Positions 1-8,288 of a DNA stretch of 64,000 nucleotides are shown here, one piece after another. The position numbers and the translations under genes were made by a program. The stretch covers positions 62,001-126,000 of the forward strand of contig AP017424.1 of NCBI GenBank assembly GCA_002355495.1, read 5' to 3'. Each line of letters opens with the position of its first letter. Position 1 is the first letter of the stretch. The notes below the pieces were generated by a model. That model made no database searches. It saw only the letters and a list, made by a program, of their open reading frames with translations, and was not told where the DNA came from. Origin of the DNA: Streptomyces laurentii. Its GTDB lineage: Bacteria > Actinomycetota > Actinomycetes > Streptomycetales > Streptomycetaceae.

Positions 1-285
1 ATGAACCCGGCGATGGCGACCCGCGTCCAGCGCGCGGGCAGCCCCGGGCCGCTGGTCAACACGGTCCACTCCTCGTTCATCACACTCGGCGTCATCATCG
101 GCTCCTCCGTCGGCGCCGCCCTGATCGGCCGGTGGGGTCTGCGTGCCCCGCTGTGGCTCGGTGCCGTCCTGGCCCTGACCGGACTGGCCACCGTCCTGCC
201 CGACCTGCTCCGCCGTCCCGCCTCCCCCGTACGACCGCTCCCCGCGCCCCGGCCTGAGGAGCACGCGCCGCGCGTCGACGCCTGA
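1..285 (+). CDS. MFS transporter, C-terminal part (cut by window edge)
   Basis: The 94 codons at the window edge encode two hydrophobic helices (TLGVIIGSSVGAALIGRWG and APLWLGAVLALTGLATVLP) and then a Pro/Arg-rich cytoplasmic tail. This looks like the end of a 12-helix drug:H+ antiporter-type major facilitator. The PGPLVNTVHSSFITLGVIIGS stretch matches the helix-11 region of AraJ/Cml-like exporters. The true start lies outside the window; the ATG at base 1 is probably internal. It points towards the lanthipeptide synthetase (convergent, 136 bp apart), so a role in exporting that peptide is possible but unsupported. Confidence 0.7.
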   Translation: MNPAMATRVQRAGSPGPLVNTVHSSFITLGVIIGSSVGAALIGRWGLRAPLWLGAVLALTGLATVLPDLLRRPASPVRPLPAPRPEEHAPRVDA

Positions 286-421
286 ACCAGTGCCGGGCGG
301 CTGCCCGCGTCCGCCAACACGCCGTCCCCGGCGCCGCGTTCGGAGCCGGGAACGGTGCCCACGCGGCCGACCGCGCCGGCGCCGCGGCGGGCGTTCCGGC
401 TCAGGAAGCGGTCAGAAGCGG

Positions 422-3022
422 TCAGGAGGGGAGACCCAGTCGCGGGCCGCCCTGGTCGCGCAGTCGCCGAAAGAAGGCCAGCACACCCGCGGAACCGCCG
501 GCCCACGTGGCACTCGGCCGGGCGAGACCGGGGTCCGGGAACACGGGCCGGGACCACGGGCCGCCGCTGCGGCTCAGGATGAGCAGGGCGACGGTCTCGG
601 CGGCGGCCCGGAACTCCTCGGCCGAGGTCGCCTCCGCCGCGTCCACCATCAACTCGCCCACCCCGGCCAGGCCGCAGCACTGGGTGACCAGCGGCATCCG
701 GGGCGCCAGCGCGGTGCAGGCGCGCGCGGCCCGCAGGCCGAGGTCAAGATACCCAGGCTCGTCCAGGAGGCCGCCGGCCCGGACGAGTACGGATCCGATC
801 CCGGCCAGGCCACGGCACCACGAGCCGTAGCGACGCGTCGCCCCCGGCGCGGAGGCCGCCGCGATGATGCCCGGTGTCACGGCGGCCAGCCGGGCGACGG
901 CCTTCCCGGAGCGGCTGATCGCGTCCGGGTCCCCGACCGCCCCGCCGTACTCCAGCAGGAAGCAGACGACACCCGCCTCGCCGTGCGCGATGCCCTCACG
1001 GAGCGCGGCGTCGCCGGCCGATTCCCCGCCGGTCGGGGTGAGTCGGGCGGTTCCCGACGCCAGCATCCGGTCGCAGTCGGCGGCGACGGCGAGGTGCCGG
1101 TCCGCGGCGTGCGGGTGACCGGACCGGAGGGCGTGGCGGGCGAGCAGCAGCCGGCCGAGGCCGATTCCGGCGGCGCCCGCGATCAGGTCCGCCTCCGGCG
1201 GGCCGCCGTCCGGTGCGCGGTCCGGCAGGACGGGGTAGCCGAAGCCGGCGTCCGGGCCCGTGTCCGTATCCGCGTCCAGGCCCGTTCTCGTATCCGCGTC
1301 CGGTCCCGCGTCCCACCCCGCCTCCGCGAGGAAGAGTTCGACGCCGGTGCGTCCGGTGTAGAAGCCGGGTGGCAGGTTCCTGGACTGTTCCGCCGTCCAC
1401 CGCGCCAACGCGGCGACGGTCGCCCGCACCCGAGGCCGGTCCGCGTGATGAAGGAGTTCCAGTCCGAGCCCCGCGCTCCCGCCGTACACGTCGATCGGCG
1501 TCGGGACGTTCAGCCGCGCGGCCCGGACCGGGTCCATGATCGCGTGTGCTTCCCGCACGCAGTACGCGACCGTGTGCTCGACGATCTCGTCCAGCAGGTC
1601 GCTGTCGATCCGGGGACGCGCGGGCCGGAGTACGGGCCCGGGCACCGTGGTGGCCGCCGCACCGGTGCGCAGGCGGTCGGCGGCGGCATTCCGTACGGTC
1701 GGGTCGAAGCTCAGGAGGCCGGCGATCGACGACCGGATCCCCCGGTGGGCGCGCCCGGGCAGGGCCCATTCCAGGCAGGCCAGGGTCCGGTCCCGGTTGA
1801 CCTCGTGGTCGGAGTCGACGATCACCGGGTCCAGGCCGGTGGCGGCGAAGAAGAGAGTGGCGCCGAGGGCGTAGTGGTCGTCGGCGGGGGTGGCCGGGCC
1901 CGTCGCGCGCAGCACCGGCTCGCTGTATCCGGGGGTCGCGCCTCCCGGGCCGACGCCGTCTCGCTCGCTGATCCCGAAGTCGATCACATGGCAGTGGCCG
2001 GGGCCGGAGGCGTCGAGCACGACGTTGTCGGGCTTGAGGTCGCGGACGACCACGCCCCGGTCGTGGATCGCGTCCAGTACCCGCACGAGCCGGGTGGCGA
2101 GGACGGACAGGGCGCCCGCCTGCCGGGGGTCGTCGTCTCGGAAAGGCCCATTCCGCAGGACCTCCTTGCGCAGGTCCCGGTCGCCGCAGCTGCTCGTCAC
2201 CAGGTACTCGTCCGACCGGTGGGCGAAGTAGTCCAGTACGTGGGGCACGCCCATGACGCCGTCGAGCGCGGTGAGGACCGCGTGCTCGTTGCGGAGCCGG
2301 TGGCGGGCGTCCGCACCGGACGCGTCCTCGCCCACGTAGGCCCTCGCCTGTTTGACGACCACCGACTGCCCGAGCGTGCGGTCGACCGCGCGGTAGACAT
2401 TGCCTCCGGGGGCGCGGGTGATGCCGGCCGTGACCGCGTAGCGTCCACCGCCGAGACCGGGCGCGGACGGCTCGTCCCGGTGTCCGGGGCCGGTCGTGAA
2501 GGGGTCCTCGGCCCAGGGCGGGCACCGGTAGCGGCCGACGGCCAAGCCGTCGAAGATCCGGCCGTCCGGCCCGGTCATGACGGATTCGAGCCGCCCGCTC
2601 CGGCCGGTCCGGTAGTCGCCCGTGAAGGGGCCGTAGCGGTAGTAGACCGGGGCCCTCGGGTCGACCCGCCGGTCGCTGACGATCCGTGGGCCCTCCCGGT
2701 CGCGGAGCGCGGCGGCGAGTTCCCGGGCGACCTCGACCACGGTGCCGGGCGGAGGGTAGACGGTGATCGCCTTGCCGACGGCTCCGGCGCTCACCACACC
2801 GGAGTTGAGGCGGTGCAGGATCTCCGGATCGCGGGCGAACTTCGCGTGGCAGACGTGCCGGGACAACACCGCCGCGACGAGCCGGATCACATCGTCGAGG
2901 TCTCCGGCACGCGCCGAGACATGCAGTTTCCAGCCGTGTTCCATCGCCGGCATCCGCGGATCGTTCTGGTAGACCCACGTGTCGTCCGACCAACCGCTGC
3001 GGCCGGCGATGGAGACGGCCAC
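422..3022 (-). CDS. Lanthipeptide synthetase, LanL-like (class IV; class III possible)
   Basis: This three-domain enzyme of about 866 residues would dehydrate and cyclise the peptide encoded just upstream. The N-terminal region, about 1-190, has the HGWKLHVSA and YYRYGPFTGDY features of the OspF-like lyase domain. A Ser/Thr kinase-like domain follows, about 195-470, with VVVKQAR lysine near 224, VVVRDLKPDN aspartate near 328 and VIDFG near 348. The C-terminal LanC-like domain keeps GIAHGEAG (His near 680), SWCRGLAG (Cys near 736) and TQCCGLAG (Cys-Cys near 782). Intact zinc ligands favour class IV over class III. The start used is the GTG two bases after the precursor stop; an ATG at 3085 inside the precursor would add 21 residues. 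A D/T-rich repeat (about 573-591) interrupts the cyclase domain. Confidence 0.88.
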   Translation of the reverse strand: MAVSIAGRSGWSDDTWVYQNDPRMPAMEHGWKLHVSARAGDLDDVIRLVAAVLSRHVCHAKFARDPEILHRLNSGVVSAGAVGKAITVYPPPGTVVEVARELAAALRDREGPRIVSDRRVDPRAPVYYRYGPFTGDYRTGRSGRLESVMTGPDGRIFDGLAVGRYRCPPWAEDPFTTGPGHRDEPSAPGLGGGRYAVTAGITRAPGGNVYRAVDRTLGQSVVVKQARAYVGEDASGADARHRLRNEHAVLTALDGVMGVPHVLDYFAHRSDEYLVTSSCGDRDLRKEVLRNGPFRDDDPRQAGALSVLATRLVRVLDAIHDRGVVVRDLKPDNVVLDASGPGHCHVIDFGISERDGVGPGGATPGYSEPVLRATGPATPADDHYALGATLFFAATGLDPVIVDSDHEVNRDRTLACLEWALPGRAHRGIRSSIAGLLSFDPTVRNAAADRLRTGAAATTVPGPVLRPARPRIDSDLLDEIVEHTVAYCVREAHAIMDPVRAARLNVPTPIDVYGGSAGLGLELLHHADRPRVRATVAALARWTAEQSRNLPPGFYTGRTGVELFLAEAGWDAGPDADTRTGLDADTDTGPDAGFGYPVLPDRAPDGGPPEADLIAGAAGIGLGRLLLARHALRSGHPHAADRHLAVAADCDRMLASGTARLTPTGGESAGDAALREGIAHGEAGVVCFLLEYGGAVGDPDAISRSGKAVARLAAVTPGIIAAASAPGATRRYGSWCRGLAGIGSVLVRAGGLLDEPGYLDLGLRAARACTALAPRMPLVTQCCGLAGVGELMVDAAEATSAEEFRAAAETVALLILSRSGGPWSRPVFPDPGLARPSATWAGGSAGVLAFFRRLRDQGGPRLGLPS

Positions 3023-3024
3023 CG

Positions 3025-3207
3025 CTACGAGTTCAGGTCGCAGGCGAAGCGGGTGGTGGCGGTCACCCAGGGGTCGGCGAGACACGCCGTGTGCTCACGG
3101 TCGGCGCGGTCGTCGTCCTCGAACGCGATCGCGTCGTCGTCGATCTCCAGCGGACCCGCGTCGCGGAATCCGTCGGTTCTCGGAAGATCCTGCACGGCTA
3201 CGGGCAT
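3025..3207 (-). CDS. Lanthipeptide precursor peptide
   Basis: A 60-residue peptide is encoded directly before the synthetase. Its ATG has an excellent Shine-Dalgarno (AAGGAGG, six bases upstream). The leader is acidic: LEIDDDAIAFEDDD covers residues 20-33. The likely core begins near residue 35 and holds the only two cysteines, Cys42 and Cys56. Thr40 lies just before Cys42 (T-A-C), and Thr49, Thr51 and Thr52 lie before Cys56 (TATTRFAC). Two non-overlapping (methyl)lanthionine rings are therefore possible, with a free DLNS tail. The leader has no obvious double-glycine protease site. I do not recognise the core as a named lanthipeptide. Role assigned from size, composition and position. Confidence 0.82.
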   Translation of the reverse strand: MPVAVQDLPRTDGFRDAGPLEIDDDAIAFEDDDRADREHTACLADPWVTATTRFACDLNS

Positions 3208-3438
3208 GGGGTGCCTCCTTGGTCGGTCGTGCGCTGGGGGGTAGGCAGAAGCCGGCCCCGGGAGTGGTGAACCCACTCGGCCGGGGACTCGCTGCACAAA
3301 AGGTAGGGAGGGGTGCGGTCGCTGACAAGAGGGCCGGAGCCGCCACTCTCGGACACCGTCGTCACACTGGCCCCTGACCCCGACCTCGTACGCGGCCGGA
3401 GTCGGGGTCCAGGTCGACCGCGACGACGAACTGTGCGG
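3208..3438. other. Upstream region of the lanthipeptide unit
   Basis: No gene is supported here. It must hold the promoter of the minus-strand precursor/synthetase pair, with the ribosome-binding site at 3214-3220. I could not identify a convincing -10/-35 pair or an operator. Confidence 0.4.
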
Positions 3439-3813
3439 TCACCTTCGGCCGACGAGTCCCGACCCCGTCTGTCCGCCTGGCCACGAGGAGGGGGAACGGG
3501 GCGCGGCCAGGGCCTTGTCCGCTTCGTCCGACACCACGAGCCGGTCGCCGCCGAGCAGCGCCACGCCGACGAGCGCGGCGACGAATCCCGCGGGCGCGCG
3601 GCCGTCGTGCGCGCCGCCCGCAGTGAGCGGCACGCCGAAGGACACTCCCAGGACCGAGACCTTGGACAAGCTCCGTATGCGGCCGCCGAGTTGCCCCGCT
3701 TCGACCTCTGGTGGCCGGGTGGTTCCGCCGGGCCCCCGAGACTGCGTGCGGCCGCTGCACCGGGTGGGTGCGGTGGCTGTGGGTGGGGTCGGCTCGTGGT
3801 TCGAGTCGGTCAT
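3439..3813 (-). CDS. Small hypothetical protein downstream of the monooxygenase
   Basis: A 124-residue frame begins 12 bp after the stop codon of the flavin monooxygenase on the same strand, as in an operon. The first 45 residues are Pro/Thr/Arg-rich. They are followed by a moderately hydrophobic stretch (VSVLGVSFGVPLTAGG and FVAALVGVALLGGDRLVV) that could be one or two membrane segments. No Shine-Dalgarno is evident and no family is recognised. It may be a decayed gene or chance ORF. Confidence 0.3.
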   Translation of the reverse strand: MTDSNHEPTPPTATAPTRCSGRTQSRGPGGTTRPPEVEAGQLGGRIRSLSKVSVLGVSFGVPLTAGGAHDGRAPAGFVAALVGVALLGGDRLVVSDEADKALAAPRSPSSWPGGQTGSGLVGRR

Positions 3814-3825
3814 CGGAGCGGCGGA

Positions 3826-5388
3826 TCAGCCCGGCGTCACCGCACCCTCTGGCACGCCGAACCACTCGTCCAGCGCCTCCGCCAGCCCGGCCGTCGACAT
3901 CGGCGCCCCCGCGTCGGCCGCCCAGGCCGTGAAGCCGTCCGGCCGGACGAGGACCGCCGCCAGGTCCGGGCGGTCCGGGCAGCCGGCCGTCAGGGTGTCG
4001 ACGCGGCCCGCATACCCCGCGGCGAGGGCCCGGAGCTCCGGGTCGTCGGTGAGGTCGAGCAGGAGCGCCCGGCCGCCGTGGAGGTGGTCCGCGAGGCGGC
4101 TGCCGTCGGTGAGTTCGAGGTCCGGGACGCTGCGGCCGGTCAGAGGGTGCTCGCCCGGCAGTCCGTACCGCACCCCGCCACCGTTGAGCCGCGCGGTGAG
4201 GTACGTGGTGCCCACCACCGTCCCCGCCAGGTCGCTGACGATCCCGCGCAGGGCCCGGGACTGCGGGTCCGGGCGCATGGCCGCGACCTGGGAGCGGGTC
4301 CAGTCCAGGACCCACGCACCGACCGGGTGCCGTTCGGAGGTGTACGTGTCCAGCAGCCCTTGCGGCGCCCGGCCGCCGATCACCGCGGCGAGCTTCCAGC
4401 CGAGGTTCATCGCGTCCCCGATACCCAGGCTCAGACCCTGACTCCCGAACGCGGAGTGCACGTGCGCCGCGTCGCCGGCCAGCAGAACCCGGCCCTTGCG
4501 GTACTCGGTGACCTGGCGGGCGTGGTCGGTGAAGCGGGTCGCGGTCAGCACCCCGGTGATCGTGACGTCCACGCCGGATACGCGGCGCAGCCGAGCCTGG
4601 AGGTCCTCGGCGGTGACCGGAGCGTCCCGGTCGGCCGGCGGGCCGTCGAACTCCACGGTGACGACGCGGCCCGGCATCGGCCCGTAGGCGTACACCCCGG
4701 TGTCCGTGGCGGTCCAGCCGATCTTCAGGTCCTCGGCGCCGGTCATCTCCACGACCGCCTGGTGACAGGTGATCTCCGGGTCCGTACCGGGAAATTCGAA
4801 CCCCGCGAGCTTGCGGACCGCACTGCGGCCACCGTCACAGCCGACGAGCCAGCCGGCACGTAAGGTCCCGTGGCTGGTCCGCACGGTGACGGCCCCGTCG
4901 TCCGCGGTGAAGCCTGTCAGCTCCACCCCCCGGCGCACGTCGACGCCGAGCTCGTCCGCCCTCCCGCCGAGCAGCCGCTCGATGTCCTGCTGCGCCACGA
5001 AGGCGACCTCGGCGGCGGGTCCGGCGTCGCCGAGGCCCGGTTCCGTATGGTCGACCAGGTCGGCGCGCAGCATGATTCCGGCGAAGTGCCCGACGATGCC
5101 GAGCCCTTGGCCCGCGGCCCCGCCTCCGTCCCCGCCGTTCCGCTCGCGCACGAATGCCTGGAAGCGGTCCGTCGCCTGCCGCTGCAGCTCGGCCAGGGCG
5201 GGCAGCATGCCCCTGCGGTAGAGCGCCTCGGCGCTGGGCGTGGTGATCGCCCCGCCCTTGATCGTCGGGTTCACTTCGGTGAGGCGCTCCAGGACGGCCA
5301 CCCGCGCGCCTCCGAGCCGGAGCTCGCAGGCCAGCATCAGTCCGACCGGGCCGCCTCCGGCCACCACTACGTCCACGTCATAGTCCAT
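3826..5388 (-). CDS. FAD-dependent aromatic monooxygenase (group A, PHBH-like)
   Basis: This 520-residue protein belongs to the single-component flavin hydroxylases that use NAD(P)H and O2 to hydroxylate aromatic or polyketide substrates. It has the FAD Rossmann motif at its N terminus (VVAGGGPVGLMLACEL), the DG motif (GCDGGRSAVRK) and the GD motif (GRVLLAGDAAHVHS), then a thioredoxin-like C-terminal region. Length and layout match hydroxylases of the anthracycline/angucycline and rifampicin-monooxygenase groups, but the substrate cannot be read from the sequence. The ATG at 5388 puts the GxGxxG motif at the usual position; longer upstream frames add a non-homologous extension. It is not clearly linked to the lanthipeptide unit. 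Confidence 0.88.
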   Translation of the reverse strand: MDYDVDVVVAGGGPVGLMLACELRLGGARVAVLERLTEVNPTIKGGAITTPSAEALYRRGMLPALAELQRQATDRFQAFVRERNGGDGGGAAGQGLGIVGHFAGIMLRADLVDHTEPGLGDAGPAAEVAFVAQQDIERLLGGRADELGVDVRRGVELTGFTADDGAVTVRTSHGTLRAGWLVGCDGGRSAVRKLAGFEFPGTDPEITCHQAVVEMTGAEDLKIGWTATDTGVYAYGPMPGRVVTVEFDGPPADRDAPVTAEDLQARLRRVSGVDVTITGVLTATRFTDHARQVTEYRKGRVLLAGDAAHVHSAFGSQGLSLGIGDAMNLGWKLAAVIGGRAPQGLLDTYTSERHPVGAWVLDWTRSQVAAMRPDPQSRALRGIVSDLAGTVVGTTYLTARLNGGGVRYGLPGEHPLTGRSVPDLELTDGSRLADHLHGGRALLLDLTDDPELRALAAGYAGRVDTLTAGCPDRPDLAAVLVRPDGFTAWAADAGAPMSTAGLAEALDEWFGVPEGAVTPG

Positions 5389-5762
5389 GGCGCCGACTAT
5401 GACCGAGGGCCGCAGAAGCCAAAAAGGCGCTGAGGTGTCAAGGGACCAGTCCCGCACGGAGAATGGGGCCGGCAACGACCCGAGCGGCGGGTGACTGTCC
5501 GGACGCGGAGCACGCAGGCACGGGCCCCGCCGCATCCGGGCCGGAAGGCCGACGAATGCCCGGCACCGCGCCCGGCTCGCACGGACCGGGGCAGGCCGAG
5601 GACGGACGGCCTGTCGGATCGGCGTTCCCGCAGGCCGCGGCCGTGACAGTTTCGGGCTTCGCGAGCAGCTGCATGAGGGCGGAGGCCGCCTCGTCCCGGT
5701 GGAGCACCCCGCGCGGCACCGGGGCGACGGTCTCGGTGTGCGCAGCCGCTGCCGCGATCAGG
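5389..5762. other. Gap with a possible gene scrap
   Basis: No intact gene is supported. On the minus strand near 5640-5765 a short reading frame (PRGVLHRDEAASALMQLLAKP) has a protein-like composition and may be a scrap of a decayed gene. I cannot assign a family. Confidence 0.3.
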
Positions 5763-6314
5763 TCAGGGAATAGTCAGCACCTGGCCGACGTCCACCAGAT
5801 CCGGGTTGTCGATGCCGCTGGCAGCAGCGATGTCGTGGTAACGGTTCCCGTCGCCGTAGAAGCGTTCGGCGATGTCCCACAGGGTGTCGCCGGGTTCCAC
5901 GGCGTACGTGCGCGGCTCCGGCATGAACACCGATACCTCTTCATCGGCAGACGCAGCGGGCGGTTCCTCTACGTAGACGGGTGTGTCGGTGTTGGTGTCC
6001 GAGGCCCACAGTGCACTGCCGTCGCTGGCGTACAGCACCACATTGCGGTCAGCCTGTACGACGAGGTGGCTGACATCACTGCCGTCGGTATCGGTGGCCC
6101 ACACGGGTCCGTCGTCGGTGTAGAGCACGAAGTTGCCGTCGTGCTGGAGTACGGCTCGCTGGACTCCCTGCTCGTGGGTGTCGGTCGCCCACACGACGCC
6201 GGTCGGCTCGGAGAGCACCAGGTTCCCATCGCTCTGCAGCGTCAGGATGTAGGCGCCGCCCTGCAGGGATTGGCCGAGACCGATTTCGTCACCCGGGTAC
6301 AGGGTGTCACTCAT
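5763..6314 (-). CDS. Bulb-type (GNA-like) lectin with C-terminal LysM domain
   Basis: This protein has 183 residues. Residues 1-112 form a mannose-binding B-lectin domain with three copies of the QxDxNxVxY signature: QSDGNLVLS at 27-35, QHDGNFVLY at 57-65 and QADRNVVLY at 87-95. The third copy has Arg in place of Gly. A Pro/Glu linker leads to a LysM module (about 136-183, YAVEPGDTLWDIAERFYGDG) of the kind that binds peptidoglycan or chitin. No signal peptide or Tat motif is visible, although both domains bind glycans, so the exit route is unclear. The ATG at 6314 follows GAGAGGA. An almost perfect palindrome (6398-6419) lies 84 bp upstream and recurs near two neighbouring genes. Confidence 0.88.
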   Translation of the reverse strand: MSDTLYPGDEIGLGQSLQGGAYILTLQSDGNLVLSEPTGVVWATDTHEQGVQRAVLQHDGNFVLYTDDGPVWATDTDGSDVSHLVVQADRNVVLYASDGSALWASDTNTDTPVYVEEPPAASADEEVSVFMPEPRTYAVEPGDTLWDIAERFYGDGNRYHDIAAASGIDNPDLVDVGQVLTIP

Positions 6315-6397
6315 GGACGTTCCTCTCGATGAAGGGGGGCCGATTCGCTGTGGACAGCGCAAAGGGGCCCTGACCAGCAGGCGCCCGAGGCGCCCCG

Positions 6398-6419
6398 ACT
6401 TCTACAGTTCTGTAGAAGT
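6398..6419. promoter_or_regulatory. Operator 1: perfect 10-bp inverted repeat
   Basis: ACTTCTACAG, two bases, then CTGTAGAAGT form a perfect palindrome upstream of the lectin/LysM gene. The core TCTACA-N4-TGTAGA recurs at 9332-9347 and 10118-10133. The regulator is probably one of the two local helix-turn-helix proteins: the ArsR-like one, which carries its own copy, or the BlaI-like one. Confidence 0.7.
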
Positions 6420-6925
6420 TACCAGCAGGGGTGGGGAGTTGAGAAATTCGGCGAGGGCACACTCGCCGGGCGTCACAGTGCCGCTCTTGGCGCAAACCTT
6501 GCGTGCGACCCGCTCCCCGTCGCAGCCCCATGGCGGGGCCGCATCGACGGCGAGGGGCGGGTCCGAGGGCGGAGCCGGGAGCGGCCGGGCGGAGTACAGG
6601 CATGGCGGCGCCCGCGTGGCGGTGTTCGCTCCGGCGGCGGCCAAGACGCCGCCGATCCAGTTCGGGTGCGCCCCATCGGTGGCCCGCGAGGTGGGATGCC
6701 GGGGCTTGTGAGCTCTGGTGCGTGACCTCGCTTCCGAGGGTATGGCCGCCGACTTTTCTGGGGGCGGGCGAGTTCGGGGAGATCCCGGGCCCGGAGCGCC
6801 AGGATGACGGGATCTCACTGATGCCTGTCGCGCGGTCCCTCTCGCCGGCTTGGCCGGGATTGGCGCCCGGCGCCGTGAATCCACGCCACTGCAGAAGAGG
6901 TTGCGGTCAGTACGATGCGCTTGTT
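6420..6925. other. Intergenic stretch upstream of blaI-like gene
   Basis: About 500 bp between the divergent lectin and blaI-like genes. Open frames here have no recognisable protein features. The TCTACA-type operator is not repeated next to the blaI-like start. Confidence 0.4.
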
Positions 6926-7351
6926 GTGAACAGGAGGTTGACGACGGCGAGAGACTACGTAAACGGCGGTGCCGGGCAGGCGTCCCGCCGTCGAGGCCAG
7001 GGCGAGCTGGAGGCTCGCGTGCTGGCCGCCCTGGTGCAGGAGGCAGGTCCGGTCACAGCCGGCTGTGTGCAGGAGCGCATCGGTGGCGGGATCACCTATA
7101 CAACGGTGATGACGATCCTGACGCGGTTGCACGCCAAGGGCGCTGTGGCGAGGGAGCGAGTGGGACGTTCGTTCGCGTGGACGGCTGTCGCGGACGAATC
7201 GGGGCTGGCGGCGCTGCGGATGCGCAAGGTGCTGGACGCGGAGTCGGACCGGCAGGCCGTTCTGGCGAGCTTCGTGACGGCGCTGTCGCCGGGGGACGAG
7301 CAACTGTTGCGGGATCTGCTGGCGCAGGCGGCCGAAACGGGTGAAGGCTGA
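6926..7351 (+). CDS. BlaI/MecI/CopY-family transcriptional repressor
   Basis: This 141-residue winged-helix repressor has the family core GELEARVLAALVQEAGPVT, GITYTTVMTILTRLHAKG and VGRSFAW, and then a helical dimerisation tail. Members usually repress target operons until a partner BlaR1-type membrane protease triggers their cleavage. Here the partner gene begins 4 bp downstream. The start taken is GTG at 6926; a TTG at 6938 sits immediately after AGGAGG, which is too close to use it. No strong Shine-Dalgarno precedes the GTG, so the transcript may be leaderless. Confidence 0.85.
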   Translation: MNRRLTTARDYVNGGAGQASRRRGQGELEARVLAALVQEAGPVTAGCVQERIGGGITYTTVMTILTRLHAKGAVARERVGRSFAWTAVADESGLAALRMRKVLDAESDRQAVLASFVTALSPGDEQLLRDLLAQAAETGEG

Positions 7352-7355
7352 CGGC

Positions 7356-8288
7356 ATGGGGGTTTTCGTCTTCCTGCCGCTGGTGCTGCCGTTGACCGCC
7401 TGGCCTATTGCCCGGCTGCCCGAGCACCGGCTCCACCCGCGGACGGCCACCTGGCTGCTGACGTGGACGGCCGCGCTGCTCGCGGTGTGCAGCACGCTGT
7501 GCCTGGCTCTGCTGATGGTCGTGGGGACCGCGCAGTTGCCGGGCAATCCGCTGCCGGACGGCTGGTCGGATCCGGAGGTCCGCGAGGCGGTCCCGTACGA
7601 CGAGGTCGCCGGGCGGGCGGCGATCCCCGCTCTGCTGTCCGTGCTGGTGTCGTGCCTGGCGGCGGGGTGGCGGCACTACCGGGTGCGCAAACAGGCCACA
7701 CGTGCTGTGGCGGGGCTGGCCGGCAGGTCGGTTGCGGTGCTGCCCGATGAGGTTCCCTACGCGTACGCGCTGCCCGGCCGGCCAGACGGGGGGCAGGTCG
7801 TGGTCAGTACCGGCATGCTGTCCGGACTTACCCCGGGTGAGAGGCGGGCGCTGTTCGCCCACGAGCGGGCTCATCTGTCCTGCCGACACCACCGGTTTCT
7901 CCTGGCGGTGCAGTTCGCGGCGCGGGCGAACCCGTTCCTGCGTCCGTTGCGGACAGCGGTGGGGTTTACCACGGAGCGGTGGGCGGACGAGGAGGCGGCG
8001 GTCCGGACCGTCGACCGCCGCACCGTCGCTCTGGCAGTGGGCAGGGCTGCCCTGATTTCCAGGGGAGCTCCCGTCGCGTCCTTGGCGCACTTCGCCGCCG
8101 GGCCGGTGCCGCGCCGGGTGGCGGCCCTGCTGGGCCCGGCTCCTGTCGCCAGGAACTGGCTGTCGGTGTTCACGACATTGGGCCTTGCCATGTGGACTGC
8201 GACCGCCGGGATGACGGTGTCGGCCCTGTCGTCGGCCAACTCGGCCGTGACGCTGTTCTTCATCCTCCATGCCGCGCTCGACTCGTAG
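7356..8288 (+). CDS. M56-family (BlaR1-like) membrane metallopeptidase
   Basis: About 310 residues with hydrophobic segments near 3-20, 32-57, 88-105 and at the C terminus. The zinc-protease motif HERAH is at 169-173, and a downstream RWADEEA provides a plausible third ligand. This is the protease half of BlaR1/MecR1 without the extracellular penicillin-binding sensor, as in many actinobacterial blaI-m56 pairs. It probably acts on the repressor encoded just upstream. ATG 7356 follows GAAGG; an alternative GTG at 7341 overlaps the blaI-like stop. The signal it senses is unknown. Confidence 0.85.
   Translation: MGVFVFLPLVLPLTAWPIARLPEHRLHPRTATWLLTWTAALLAVCSTLCLALLMVVGTAQLPGNPLPDGWSDPEVREAVPYDEVAGRAAIPALLSVLVSCLAAGWRHYRVRKQATRAVAGLAGRSVAVLPDEVPYAYALPGRPDGGQVVVSTGMLSGLTPGERRALFAHERAHLSCRHHRFLLAVQFAARANPFLRPLRTAVGFTTERWADEEAAVRTVDRRTVALAVGRAALISRGAPVASLAHFAAGPVPRRVAALLGPAPVARNWLSVFTTLGLAMWTATAGMTVSALSSANSAVTLFFILHAALDS

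Noticed and set aside
409..430. Direct repeat AAGCGGTCAG near the synthetase 3' end
   Set aside because: Only two short copies, partly within the end of the gene, with no functional context.
290..3244. 984-codon plus-strand open frame opposite the lanthipeptide synthetase
   Set aside because: Arg/Gly-rich translation without any domain; it is the antisense shadow of the synthetase, whose frame has clear domain motifs.
5438..5719. 93-codon minus-strand frame after the lectin gene
   Set aside because: A short segment looks protein-like, but there is no good start, the tail is low-complexity and no family is recognised. Recorded only as a possible scrap.
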